Shown here piece by piece: positions 1-10,357 of a stretch of DNA of 64,000 nucleotides; the first letter of the stretch is position 1, and each line of letters begins with the position of its first letter. The notes beneath the pieces are model-generated. The model was not told the DNA's origin, did no database searches, and worked only from the letters and a program-made list of their open reading frames with translations. The DNA is from Diplodia intermedia (taxonomy: Eukaryota; Ascomycota; Dothideomycetes; Botryosphaeriales; Botryosphaeriaceae), in contig JAKEKT010000002.1 in assembly GCA_021495925.1 (NCBI GenBank), positions 1-64,000 of the forward strand. The letters run 5' to 3'. A program made the translations under genes and the position numbers.

Positions 1-193
1 GAATTACCTACTTATATAGGTTTCGCGGAAACATATATGACCTCTTTAACCTTAATAAAGGCAGAGTTGAGGCCCTTCTCCAACCTATCCTCAATCTTCT
101 TCCCCTCCCCTCCCCCCCAACAAGTGAAACAGCTAACACGCCCTTACACAAAAGAACGAGCTAGACACCACCATCGAGCGCACCAGGCACAGC

Positions 194-505
194 ATGTGGA
201 AGCTCTCGGCCCACGTGCGCATCATCAGCGACAAGCTGCAGCAGAAGAGCGGCGACGGCGACGGCGACGGCGACGACAACAACAAAGTCGTCGACGTCGA
301 GCACGACATGTACGAGCTTCTCGAGAGCTTCATCAAGGCCTTGACCGCCAAGCGCGGCCCCGACCTCGCCAAGTGGGGCAAGGACGGCCTGGAGCTGGGC
401 GCGATGCTGAATGGCTTCAAGGCCGGTATGGAGTGGTGGGACGATGGCAAGGACGAGGATGAGGAGGAGGAGGAGATGAAGGAGGAGGAGGAGGAGGAGG
501 AGTAA
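194..505 (+). CDS. Small acidic-tailed hypothetical protein, probably the last exon of a gene starting upstream
   Basis: The frame from ATG 194 encodes 103 residues. It has a helical, basic N-terminal part, a central amphipathic stretch ending near GMEWWDDG, and a tail made almost only of Glu with one Met-Lys break. The same frame is open upstream to about position 137 and reads like protein (ELDTTIERTRHS directly before the Met). A CTAAC branch-like site at 133-137 lies just ahead of an AG at 153-154, so I infer that this is a 3' exon whose earlier exons lie outside the window. A stand-alone gene starting at 194 is the alternative. A GGCGAC-type repeat encodes an Asp/Gly run near residues 20-28. 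I do not recognise the family and can assign no function. Confidence 0.45.
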   Translation: MWKLSAHVRIISDKLQQKSGDGDGDGDDNNKVVDVEHDMYELLESFIKALTAKRGPDLAKWGKDGLELGAMLNGFKAGMEWWDDGKDEDEEEEEMKEEEEEEE

Positions 506-1469
506 GTGAGTGGGTGAGCTGGTCGGGCTGACTGACTTCTTCTATTCCTCCTCTTCTTCCTTCTTCCTTCTTCTTCTTCGTTTCTCGTCTGCTTCTTCTA
601 TGAGCTTGCTGCCACGGCGCAGGTTTGTCGTTGGGTTTCTTTGCGGAGCAGCCCGTATGCGGCATCATGCGTTGTTCACGGCGGTTGGCTATTAAGCAAG
701 CAAGCAAGCCATGCGGAAGGCCTGCAAGCTGGTCATTCTTCAAGTATCACGAATTGTTAATTCGGCATACTGGAACTTCTCTGCTTTACTTTCGCCAAGC
801 AAGTGTCGGAGTAGAGAAAGATCCAGTGTAGAAATAAAACATTCGGCGTGAAAACCCGTTTTTGCATCGTGATGTCATACTATATTCTAAATGCGATACG
901 CTTACTTGTGAACCAACAAATGCACCTCAGTACGCCATTCGGGGAAATTCCAGCGCCATGTACTCTTTTGGGCATACTCGGAAACACCGGTCAAAACTTA
1001 GCATTCCGCTGCCGTCAATATAGTATGTTGGTTAGCAATCACTTAGGAGTCGAGCGGATGAGTGGCAATGCTCACCTGGCGGCAAGGGTCGATCTTGAAC
1101 CGATGATGTTGGTGAAGCGGAATTCGATCATCCGGTGCTGGTAGCCATTGACAATACGCTCAAGTTTTCGGTTCTTCGACAAAGCAGAGCAATCTCGCTC
1201 TAGTCCTCATCGGCACCGACAGCGCGAACGGAACAAGTGTGACCGGCATTGTAGAGACCGTGGAGTGTCTCGTCGACTGTGGCAGGGTCTCCCATCTCGA
1301 CCTAGATGGTGCAGTTTCCGTCAGGGTGCTCGATGTCATTTGCCGCATGGTCAAAGGAAGACGAACCGCGAGTGGCGTTGATGTGAAGCTTTCAGTCGTG
1401 TGTAAAGAGAAGGAGGGAGAGCAACGAAGTGAAGTCACGAGGAAGAAGTCTCTGGCTCAGTGTATACCA
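506..1469. other. Gene-free stretch (convergent 3' region)
   Basis: It holds the 3' flank of the acidic-protein gene, including a CT-rich stretch at about 540-600, and the 3' flank of the DUF202 gene. The open frames here are short, lack convincing composition and overlap one another. I see no RNA gene or repeat. Confidence 0.5.
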
Positions 1470-2779
1470 TCACCCACGACCCTCTAATTCCTTCTTGATG
1501 TCGACCGCCAGAAGCAATCCAAACACCGTAGTCGTCAGCTACGAAACCAAAGAAAGTCAGTTCCGCCCGCTTGGCGTCAAGGGTATCGGGGAAAAGCGCT
1601 ACGGGCACTCACAACTGTACTCCCAATCATGATAGTGAGGATCTCCCAACCACCGGCGAAGACCTTGCCGCGCACAATGGCATTCTGCTGGCGCCAGAAG
1701 CGGAAGGCGCCGAGGATGAGCATGGCGATGGCGGCGATGATGAAGACGGCGGCCAGCGGCTTTCCGAGGGCGTGGTAGCCGTAGTGCGGGTCCGGGTTGG
1801 GGGCGTGCTGCAGGCGCAAGAGCTGGGCGATCATGACGCCCGTCATGGAGAGGGCGATGGAGGTACGCAGGTAGCCGAGGAAGGTGCGCTCGAGGGCTGT
1901 TTTGCCGCGGCGGAAACGGATCCCGGCCGTGTCAGCGAAGACGGACTGAGCTGGTGGTGGTGGTTTCGGTTGATGCATGCACGCCCCCGCAGGGTTTCCC
2001 GCAGCCAAACTCAATCGCGGACATGGGACAGGAAGGAATACCCCGGGATAAAAAGACAAACGGCACTCACCCAGATGATCCCTCATCCCACCCGCCGGCA
2101 CCGTCACGCTGACCTGCCTCCGCCACCACCTCGTCACCACATCCCACCAGCCCACCTCCTGCCTCGTCAACTTCAGCTTCCTCCGCTCCCTCACGCTGCA
2201 TTCGTCCCCGCAAGTCGGCACCTCCGACGGCGGCGGCAGCGGTGGCGCGTTCTCCAACTCGCCGAGCACGGTCGCGTCGGCCGTGCTGTCCGACACGGTC
2301 GGGATGCGGCCGATGATACGGTGCCGCGACGTGGACGATGAGGAAAAAGTCGAAGAGGCCGAGGACATGGGGGCGAGCTCCGTGGCTTCGCGGTCGTTGG
2401 GCGTGGCGAGGGCCGTGTCGTTTGCTCGAGCCTCTGTTTGTTCCCCGGCTGCTCCTTCTAGTGCTTCCGAGACGCGGCGAAGAGGGTGGCCATGATGATT
2501 GTCGGAAAGAGGCACGCCGCCTGGCTGCACGGCCAGGTCGTCGCCCGCCGTGCCCTCACCTCGTGCTGCGCTTGTCGGGGATTGGCGGTTGGCTGGGAGG
2601 CCAGACGCGCAGGGAGGACGATCAGCGGCGCTGGCTGTAGTTGGTGGAGCGTGGTGACGACCGGGAAGCGATGGCGTGCTCGCAACGCTCCCGTTCGATT
2701 GGGCGTTTCGTGTGGAGCGACGCGGAGGACTACCACCTTCGGCGCGGGTCGGCTCGTCGTTGGCGTTGGTTCGGTCCAT
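1470..2779 (-). CDS. DUF202 (YidH-type) membrane protein with a long disordered N-terminus
   Basis: Three exons: 2779-2071, 1950-1613 and 1538-1470 (371 aa). The introns are 120 bp and 74 bp, with donors GTGAGT and GTGAGT. The first join is in phase 1 and the second in phase 0. The first ~230 residues are Ser/Pro/Thr-rich and look disordered. The C-terminal ~125 residues hold the DUF202 signature (FRRGKTALERTFLGYLRTS), followed by three hydrophobic segments: around GVMIAQLL, around AVFIIAAIAMLILGAF, and the segment formed across the last join (ILTIMIGSTVLTTTVFGLLL). DUF202 proteins are small multipass proteins. Related domains occur in the fungal vacuolar VTC polyphosphate complex, but this protein has no SPX or VTC catalytic part. 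The start is the ATG at 2779; the open frame further upstream lacks protein-like composition. Role unknown; a membrane location is inferred. Confidence 0.8.
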
Positions 2780-3474
2780 GGTTCGTCCTAGCTTCAGATT
2801 GCCTTTTCTATCCGCACATCTAAAGTGTGAGGAAGGTGGCCGCTTTCCAGCCGGCAATGCATTGATCTGGAGTGGCAATTGCGAGCGTGGAGGGGGAGAG
2901 CGTTCGGCGATTCGCAGCGCCCTCCCTATTGGATGGTCGGCGACCTGTCTTAGGTCCCGCTCCAAGCTCCAAGCTCCAAGCTCAAGCTCCCTCGGGCAAT
3001 GCTGCAGGACAGGCGGTGACGTCGCCAGAGCGGAGGCACGGCTATCCGCTCTTGGCCGACTCTGATAGGCCGCATCGCAACGGCATTGGGCACGCACATA
3101 TAGCCCGGGAGTACCAATATGAGTAGTAGACTTACCCGACGATTGCATCCTCGAACTACGGGTGCGACAGCTCTTCTTCCTGCAGAACTTGCGCAATAGA
3201 CGACTGGCTTTTCTACGCCTTCAACATCAATCGAGGTGATAGTACCTAGAAATCAATGTCTTTAATTATTTGGGTAATGAGCTACCCTCGTTCCGCCAAT
3301 CCACCATTCGCTATTCCATCAGTTTCCCCTGCATCATATTGCTTATCTACACACTTGTAGAGAGTCTTCGTGTGCTAAGAGTGTGCAAAAGCCGTGAATA
3401 TCCACACGTCTTGCGCCTACAAAGCTTGCACAGAACGGCGATTCCAAAGAACAAAATAATCGCCCAGTAGCAGA
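2780..3474. other. Intergenic region between the DUF202 and coiled-coil genes
   Basis: This is the upstream region of the DUF202 gene and the 3' flank of the coiled-coil gene. A short direct reiteration of AAGCTCC occurs near 2966-2990. No gene, RNA or mobile element was recognised. Confidence 0.45.
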
Positions 3475-5008
3475 TCAGTGGTAACCATTGGGGTACGTCT
3501 CCCGGCGCTGCGTGTACTTGTCCAAGGTATCCCCACTCATCGCCCAATGTAGATCTCGACCGCCCAAGAAGTTGACCTCAATCCGCCTCACTTCGTGTTT
3601 GTCGCCCCGCACCAGTCTGGGCTCGTTCATCACGGCATAACTCCTGATTTCCATCTTTGCTCTTGAGTCATGTGACACATTGACGCCATTTTTGAATTCG
3701 TACTGTTGGATAATGAAGTCGATGAAAGCGTTTGTCCGGGCATTGTCCGTCATGCTTGCCGCCGGGTTGTAGCTGACCCTGGTCAAGAACGCCGCACTGC
3801 TAGCGCCGCCAGTCGAATGGCTGACGGCCGTCATTGGTGTCCTTGGGTTTGTGGACCGTGTTCGCACGGTTGTGTGCCGCACCTGCGCCACTCGTATGGT
3901 GTGGTTCGTTCCATCGTCGCTGCTCCCCTCCTCGTCCTCTTTGCTCGTTTTCTGCTGCCATAGACCCTGAGCCACGCACAGCGGGGCCTTGGGGGACTTT
4001 ACTTACTGGAGCGGGCTTGGTCGCCGATCTAGTGTTCGTAAGCTCCTCCACACGCTTCCCCAGCACCTCAAACTTCTGCTTCAACTCATTGATCTCCCTT
4101 CGAAGCTCCCTGTTTTCTTCACGGAGAGTCTTTCCCCGATTAGCTTCCTCGGTGCTGGATATCTTGATCTGCTTGGCAAGCTCATTCACCGCCTTCTTCG
4201 TATCCCCACTTTCCTTTCTGACAGCCACGTTCTCTTTATCATGGCGGTTGAGGGTGGTGTTGCTTTCTTCCTCGAGTTTCTTAAATGCCTTCTTCGTTGC
4301 ATCTGTGTCTTTCTTAAGATCCTCGACCGCATTTCCAATGTCCACATTCTCCCTTGCACGCTTCTTGTTCTCAAGAACAAGGTCCTCTTGCTTGAGCTTT
4401 TCCTTTTCTATTTCCGCGCGGTTGGCCTTGGATTCTTTGCGAAGCCTCTTAACCTCTTCCTTCAGCGCCGCATTTTCCTCCTTGACCTTTCGAATCTCCG
4501 ACATCATGGGTCCATCCTCACCCCACAGGTCCTCGGTCTGGGTGGAGTCGTTATCTTGCTGCTTGGTCAATGCCTCGTGATCGTGTCCGACGCGGTCCAC
4601 GCTCCTTTTCAATGCAGTCAGCTCCTGTGCCATTTCCTTCTTGTCTGTCGCCATCCTCGCATCCAGCTCTTTGAGAATCTCCCACACTTCGGACGCAACC
4701 TCGCCGTCGCTGACCATGCTGTTCCTGATCCATATCTTGCTGAGTGGAAGTGGCTGCTGCTGCTCTTGTTGCTGCGACGGGTACTGTTGTTGCTGTTGAT
4801 TCTGTTGATGCTGTTGATGCTGTTGATGGCGCTGACGCTGCGACCGCGTGTTCTCCGGTTGTATGCTGTTCTGCGCGTAGGAATACGGTTTCGGTGTCGG
4901 TGTCGGTGCCGACGGCGACGACGACGACGACGACGCGCCGCCGCAGTCCCCCATATCGATGTCGGGTGACGTGTCAACAAAGGTGGTGTAGTGTGTAGGA
5001 GGACCCAT
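3475..5008 (-). CDS. Q-rich coiled-coil protein, function unknown
   Basis: Best model is two exons, 5008-4007 and 3954-3475 (493 aa), joined at a GTAAGT donor in phase 0. The acceptor at 3955 (GGCAG) is my choice among close alternatives; the next CAG is 3 bp further on. Residues ~25-40 are a Ser/Pro run and ~55-90 a Gln/His-rich low-complexity tract. About 110-330 is a long heptad-type coiled coil rich in Glu, Lys and Leu. The part after the intron is a compact ~110-residue segment (for example NAFIDFIIQQYEFKNG and VRRIEVNFLGGRDLHW) that looks folded. The open frame extends upstream of 5008 only with GTG starts, so the ATG at 5008 is used. Without the intron the second exon would be lost to a frame change. 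A scaffold or cytoskeletal role is only a guess. Confidence 0.65.
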
Positions 5009-5741
5009 GGGCGAGCGGAAGCGGATGACCGCGCGTGACGCGGCGCGTAAAGGCGACCGGGAAGAAAATTGCTGGGTGTTTGGTGTAAGGTTTGTGTGGA
5101 GTGGAGGTTTCCGCGATTGTTGTTTTTGTACGCGTGGGCGGCGGCGGCGGGGGGAAGGTGCGAGTGGGATGGGTCGGGCGGGAAGGCGCGACACGGACAC
5201 CACGGCGCGGGAAGAGTTGAAGATCTGGCCTCGGGCAGTGATTGATTTTCTCGGGCAATGTGCACTGTGACTGTACAGACTTTTCCTTGTTGCGGGTAAG
5301 ATCGAACTCTTCGGAATATGGTCGAGGCCGATGAGCTGCGGGAACCTGCATGACGCGCCCGTTTGCTTGGGCTGGCAAGCAATACTCGATGGTCTTCCAT
5401 TCGTTGGCCAGTCGCTCGTCGTCCAATATACTTATCTGTTATCTGTCATGGTTGTTGCTTTGAAACAAGGTCATGGCTTGGGGCGTGTACAGTGACCATT
5501 AACTGTTCCACAAAAGCATTAACCCACGGCAATTATCGTGCTCTCTGCTTCGCAATTGACGTACCTCTGTTCAGTAGAACATCCAGCATCGGAAATCGCG
5601 AGTCTCACTGCCGCAATCCACCCGCGTACTAGGTTGTATCCCAACTCTATTGATTGGCTCTCTACCGGTACGGCATTCTAACCCGCTCCATTCAAAAACT
5701 CCTCTAGTTCTCCAGGCATGTCTCTTTGCTCATATGATTCC
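5009..5741. other. Intergenic promoter-side region
   Basis: It is the upstream region of the coiled-coil gene and the 3' flank of the NTF2-like gene. A G-rich tract with GGCGGC runs lies at about 5128-5155. No conserved gene or RNA was recognised. Confidence 0.4.
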
Positions 5742-6455
5742 CTACACCTCCTTCACCCCCTCCGCCTTCGCAAACTCCCCCTTCGGCCACCCCTCGACCT
5801 CGCCCTCCCCGACCGCGACCCACGCGCTCAACGGATCCGCCCAGATCTCCCACCTCTCGAACCGGCCCTCCTCGTCCCAGCCGCCCAAGACGTACACAAA
5901 CTCCTCGCGCCACTTGCGGCCCGTCTTGACGCTCTCGAAGGTGCCCCTGCCCACGACCGTCACCGTCCCCTTCAAGCCGTGGTTCAGCGCGTTGCCGCCC
6001 ACGCCGCCGTTGCCGCTGCCGTGCCACAGCAGCCCCTGCGCCACCTTCTTCGCCGGCTCCCACAGATGATGATGGAACTGGTGCTCGCTGGCGCCGCCGA
6101 CGGCGCGCCCGCCCGCCGTCGCGTCCGCCTCGAGGTCGACCGTGAACCCGTCCACGCCGGGGAAGCTGTGCTCGTCCAGGTGCATCCGCAGCGTCCGCGC
6201 CAGCGCCGAAAAGTACCCCTCGCACGCCTCCGCGCCCACGAACGGCTTGCCCGCGAACGGCAGCCGCCCCGCAGCCGCCCAGTGCGGCCCGTGTTCCAGG
6301 ATCGTCGGCGCCGCCCCGTGCGACGCCGACGCCGGGTTCACGAAGAATTGGCCCAGCAGGTCGCGCGGCGCCGGCGGCGAGAGCAGCGCTTTGCAGAAGG
6401 CTTGGGCGCGGTGCCGCATGAGGCTGGCGCGGTCGTGGTTGGCGGCGGATGACAT
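5742..6455 (-). CDS. NTF2/SnoaL-like domain protein
   Basis: Intronless, 237 aa, ATG at 6455. The C-terminal half has the order and composition of the NTF2-like (SnoaL) cone fold: a helical N-terminus (ASLMRHRAQAFCKALLSP), a central segment with TFESVKTGRKWREEFVYVL, and a last strand pair around GRFERWEIWADPLSAW. Fungal members of this group are mostly uncharacterised; some are polyketide cyclase- or dehydratase-like, others are ligand-binding. No signal peptide or membrane segment is visible. The gene is very GC-rich at third positions. Its neighbours do not form a pathway with it. The fold call is moderate and the substrate is unknown. Confidence 0.65.
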   Translation of the reverse strand: MSSAANHDRASLMRHRAQAFCKALLSPPAPRDLLGQFFVNPASASHGAAPTILEHGPHWAAAGRLPFAGKPFVGAEACEGYFSALARTLRMHLDEHSFPGVDGFTVDLEADATAGGRAVGGASEHQFHHHLWEPAKKVAQGLLWHGSGNGGVGGNALNHGLKGTVTVVGRGTFESVKTGRKWREEFVYVLGGWDEEGRFERWEIWADPLSAWVAVGEGEVEGWPKGEFAKAEGVKEV

Positions 6456-7351
6456 GATTCGCGGGGGTTTTTTTTTGGTGTTGTTCTTTTATGCTGTTTC
6501 GGATTGGGGTTCGGTCCGTAGCGTGCGGTCGTTGTTGTTCTATGCCGGTTCTTGCTCTATTCTCTAAGTCTTTTTTCCGGGCGATTGGATGGTGTCGTCG
6601 GAGGGGTAATCAGGAGGATGCGTGGGTTGTTCCTGAATCGGGGCGGGCCGGGAGTTTTGTTGCTCTGTTCCTTCTCAAAAAGGAAGGATGGCGTGAGTAT
6701 CACTGCCGCCGATCGCCGACGTCAATCGCGTCTCGGGAAGCGGTCGGGATTCGTGCTGGTTTTCGGCCCCGGGTGTGGCCTAGCCTTCTTCCTTGACTCG
6801 GTCGCTTCGGTTGGTTACAACGTGGAGAGAGGAGGGAGTCTGTGTGTGAGGTTTAGACGCCAAGGAAATTTAATGGTGAGTGCTGAAGAGCCGGTGTTGG
6901 TACAGCCTTACCGCGATAAGCTCTCCCACCCGCCTAAATAGTCGTAGAGGGGCATCGCGAGGGGCACGGAGATTGACACCCCTATGACGTCAACTGGCAT
7001 GATGTTCCGAGCTCCCCGGATCCTTGACTAATGGGCCAGCTCTGTGAGCTCCGTCGCACTGGGCCAGAAGCGCGGGAGTGGGGAAATAATCTGCATGCAT
7101 GCGGTGTCGGTCTCTGCAGCTTCGGCGGTGAGAAACCCGTTTTCTCCTGAGACCAATTGAGGACGAGAGTGTATTACAGGTAGAAGAAGCTACGCTCAAA
7201 TAGATTAATAGTAAGAATGATAGTACGTGTCCATGTTTCCAATCCCTACACACGAAAGCCCTCCAACTCCAGGCTGCGTAACCGGTCCCATGTATGCCTG
7301 CGTGCTCAACAATCTGCCGTTTCCTTCCTTCCTATCCATATTACCACACCC
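6456..7351. other. Intergenic region between the NTF2-like and hydrolase genes
   Basis: It contains the promoter of the NTF2-like gene and the 3' flank of the hydrolase gene. The open frames seen here have no protein-like composition and no ATG-supported exon structure. Nothing else was recognised. Confidence 0.4.
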
Positions 7352-9036
7352 CTAGTATCTCCTCCACGGCAAATCGTACTCCGCCGCAGCCTTCACCAAT
7401 TTCTTGAGACTCTTCTCCATCGCCAGCCTGCCCTCGAGCGTCTGCCATACCCGGTGCGGTGCCTTGTTTACGACAGTCCAGTCGACGAGGTTGTCCGTCA
7501 GATGCGTCAAGTCCCTCTGCTTCCGCTCCCACTCGCTGTCTCTCCTCGTTTCGATGCCCGAGCTGACGACCACAACCGGGGCGTCGCGCTGCTGGATCGT
7601 CCGGCTGCTGACCAGCTCGTTCTTCGTGAGCGAGTCCGCCACGAGATTCTCTTGCAGTTGCGCTTTGATGTACTTTCCGCCCTGGTACGCGTTGCGACCG
7701 TACACCCGGTCCTCGCGCGTGCGGCCGTTGAAGATAGCACCGCCGAGACGCTCAATGCCGAGCGGAGAGATCACGCCCCAGCCCCAGAGCAGGAAGCCGC
7801 GGCCGGGCGAGGACAGCCTGTGCAGCAGGTCTTCGTGCACGGGGTCGACCATCATGATGCCGACCACGTCCCGCAGGTGCCTCGACGAGAAGATGCGGCT
7901 GGTGACGCTGCCGATACCGGCAGAAACAAGGATCCAGGGGCCTTCTTCCCCTGCGCGAGCGAGAGCCTCCGAGAGCGCATCGGCCGACATACCAGCCGAG
8001 TGCGGAGAGGGCGCATTGTCTGACCAAGCGTAACCGGGTCTGTCCCAGTAGCAGTAGCGGCTGATTGTGCCGTTCTGCATGGCATTGTAGACCCAGTGCT
8101 CGAAATCATACTCGGACGGCTCTTCGCCGGCCTCGAGGATGACAGTAGGTTCTTTCTTGTCGTTGGCATACGTGACGTTGCCAACGCAGGCGAGGTGGAC
8201 TGCGTACTTGTCGCCGTCGACCAAGTATCTTTCGCCGTCCATTGCCAGCGTCGAGTCGCGCGCACGGAGGCCGAGAGTGCCCGTCATCAGAACGGTGATT
8301 ATGACGAAGATGATCAGGATAGTGGTCGAGAGCAGCACGGCGATCCACTCCTTCAGTGTCCTCCGCGTCTCCGGTCGGCCAGTCAGGCGCTCCTCCTCTT
8401 CAGCCTTTCCCCACGCCACAATGCGGTCGGCCATCACGCACCACGCGGCGATTATTACTGCCCACACAACAGAGGCAATGCCAATCCAGCCTTCCTCAAG
8501 CCGTATCCGGGGGACGGCCAGGACGAGGATCATGTCGATGAGGAGTACGCCCGCAACGATCCCAGCGCTTATGCGCATGGCGCGCGAAGGTGCGGAGAAG
8601 AAGAGGAGGGCGACCAGTAGGTTGCCGACAGTTAGGGAGGTGAAGGAGAAGTCGAAGAATCCGGAGCCGCGCGAGTGCATGCCGGGCGGCGAGACAAAGA
8701 TGCAGACCAAGAGCAGCACCCACCACAGGAAGGAGATTACGAGGAAAAGGACGGTGAGGTAGCGCGTGAATCGCACGCTCCAGAGATTGTAGGGCGAGAC
8801 CTGTGACAATTTAGCACGAGCTTCGCTGCACTGTTAGAGGCAATACGTACGGCCGGGTCATCAGGATCCAAGTAGCCGTCGGAATTGGGCGGGTGAGGGT
8901 GGTGCAAGAGCCTTGTCCGCTCATCGGGCTCGCGCTCGTCGTAGGACCTTCGAGGACCATCGTCGCTGCGACGCGGGGCCCCAGAATCGGAGCCGTTCAT
9001 GTCGTCGTCCTTGTTGGAACCCCAAAGAGAGACCAT
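7352..9036 (-). CDS. Polytopic membrane protein with alpha/beta-hydrolase domain
   Basis: Two exons, 9036-8851 and 8800-7352 (544 aa), with a 50-bp intron (donor GTACGT, acceptor CACAG, phase 0). The N-terminal ~60 residues are hydrophilic and end with an acidic ERTRLL dileucine-type motif. Four hydrophobic helices follow between about residues 75 and 190, and a fifth around LLSTTILIIFVIITVLMTG. The lumenal or matrix C-terminal half is an alpha/beta-hydrolase-like domain: VILEAGEEPSEYDFEHW, YCYWDRPGYAWSD, then GPWILVSAGIGSVTSR and a late MMVDPVHEDLL. The usual G-x-S-x-G elbow is replaced by SAGIGS, so a catalytic nucleophile is not obvious. Fungal orthologues are commonly labelled mitochondrial integral membrane protein. 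The true location and activity are unknown. Confidence 0.8.
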
Positions 9037-10357
9037 GCTCGCGAGAACGTCGGGCGATGGGGGGAATTAGTTGGCGATGGTCGCCTTGAGAGATGCGGGG
9101 ATGTCAAGGCAGCGGCGAGGAGGCTGGGTATTCAGGGTAGACGGAATGGTGATGTGATTGAATGGAGGATCAGAGCAAGGAAGCGGCGCGCTGGCTGGGC
9201 CGGGCACGACGTCATCCGGGCGCAGCTCTACGCTCAATGCAGCGTCCGCATTTTCGTTTTGCTGCGCGTCACCTTGTCCACTGGCGCGGCACCCCGCGAT
9301 GCTTGCTAGCTGGCGGATACGGCTCCGCTAGGCCCGGCGTCTCATTCGTGGCCGCAGCTTCGACGGCAAGCTCGTGCGTCCGATGCAGCTCTGAGTGGCC
9401 GGCCGCATGTGGGCTCGTGAGCTCTGACCCATGCGCAGATCTGCGTGCATCAAATCACCCGCCATGCGCCTCACACTCCCCTCCATTCAACACCCTCAAA
9501 TCCACCGCCACCGGGCTGACACCGAGCGAGTATCTGCATTTTCCTCCAGATCCCCACGCATTGAAAGCTAAGCGAAATCGAGATCGATCAGTCTAGCCCC
9601 GCCCACTGTCCTGGTTATCTTTTGGCGCTCAGCTCCGCTGTTAGCGTCACTATACGCCTCATCAACACATCCCCAGATGCAAAAGACCGTTCTGGCCCTC
9701 GAAATATCACTGCTGCCTGCGGGGTGCGCCCCAACGTTTTCTCGAGCGCATACATGCTCAACGTATCCGTGTGAACCTGAGCGAACGCGAGCAATCGCAG
9801 TTGATATATTATCCTCGATTCAATATGCACCAACCAAATCATACGCGCTAGGCATGGGGGATAGGACCAATGAACAAAGGCCGGTGTGAGGTGAAAATGT
9901 GGATAGTGGTACAAAATTAGGGGCTTGGAGTATCCGACTCTGCCCATCCCATGGTGGCGTTGGCCACTAAAGATCATACTGAAAACCGCTACGATATGGA
10001 AACCTGCAAATGAAAAGCGCTTTTCCGAACGATAACAAGGAGCCGCCACGGAAACTGTAATAGCCAAGTCTATGACCGACACCTTCTCCCCACGAAAGAA
10101 GTGCGGTTGCGTCATATGCGCCCATCTGGCAAACGATCCGAGAAGGATTGGCTTAATGCGTGTATGCACAGTGATTATTCATCGAGTGGGAATCGTGTCG
10201 AAAAGTAAAGTGGGTATCTTTCCCGGAACAACAGAGAAATAAACGGATGGCTTGACAGGATACTTGAACCAAAGTCCCAAAAATCATGTATCCTGAACTT
10301 TGACGCAAGGGCTGTTAACACATGATAAGGAAACGTAATGCCTGATGGCAGAGTATT
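9037..10357. other. 1.3-kb gene-free stretch
   Basis: It is the upstream region of the hydrolase gene and the 3' flank of the zinc transporter. A minus-strand frame at 9615-10169 starts only at GTG and has no recognisable domain. No RNA gene or repeat was recognised. Confidence 0.4.

Noticed and set aside
3800..5203. Longer start at 5203 for the coiled-coil gene
   Set aside because: The first codon is GTG, not ATG; the Arg/Pro-rich leader looks like 5' UTR.
9615..10169. 184-aa minus-strand frame between the hydrolase and zinc transporter genes
   Set aside because: It starts at GTG, has no domain, and its composition is that of non-coding DNA; no splice sites connect it to an ATG exon.
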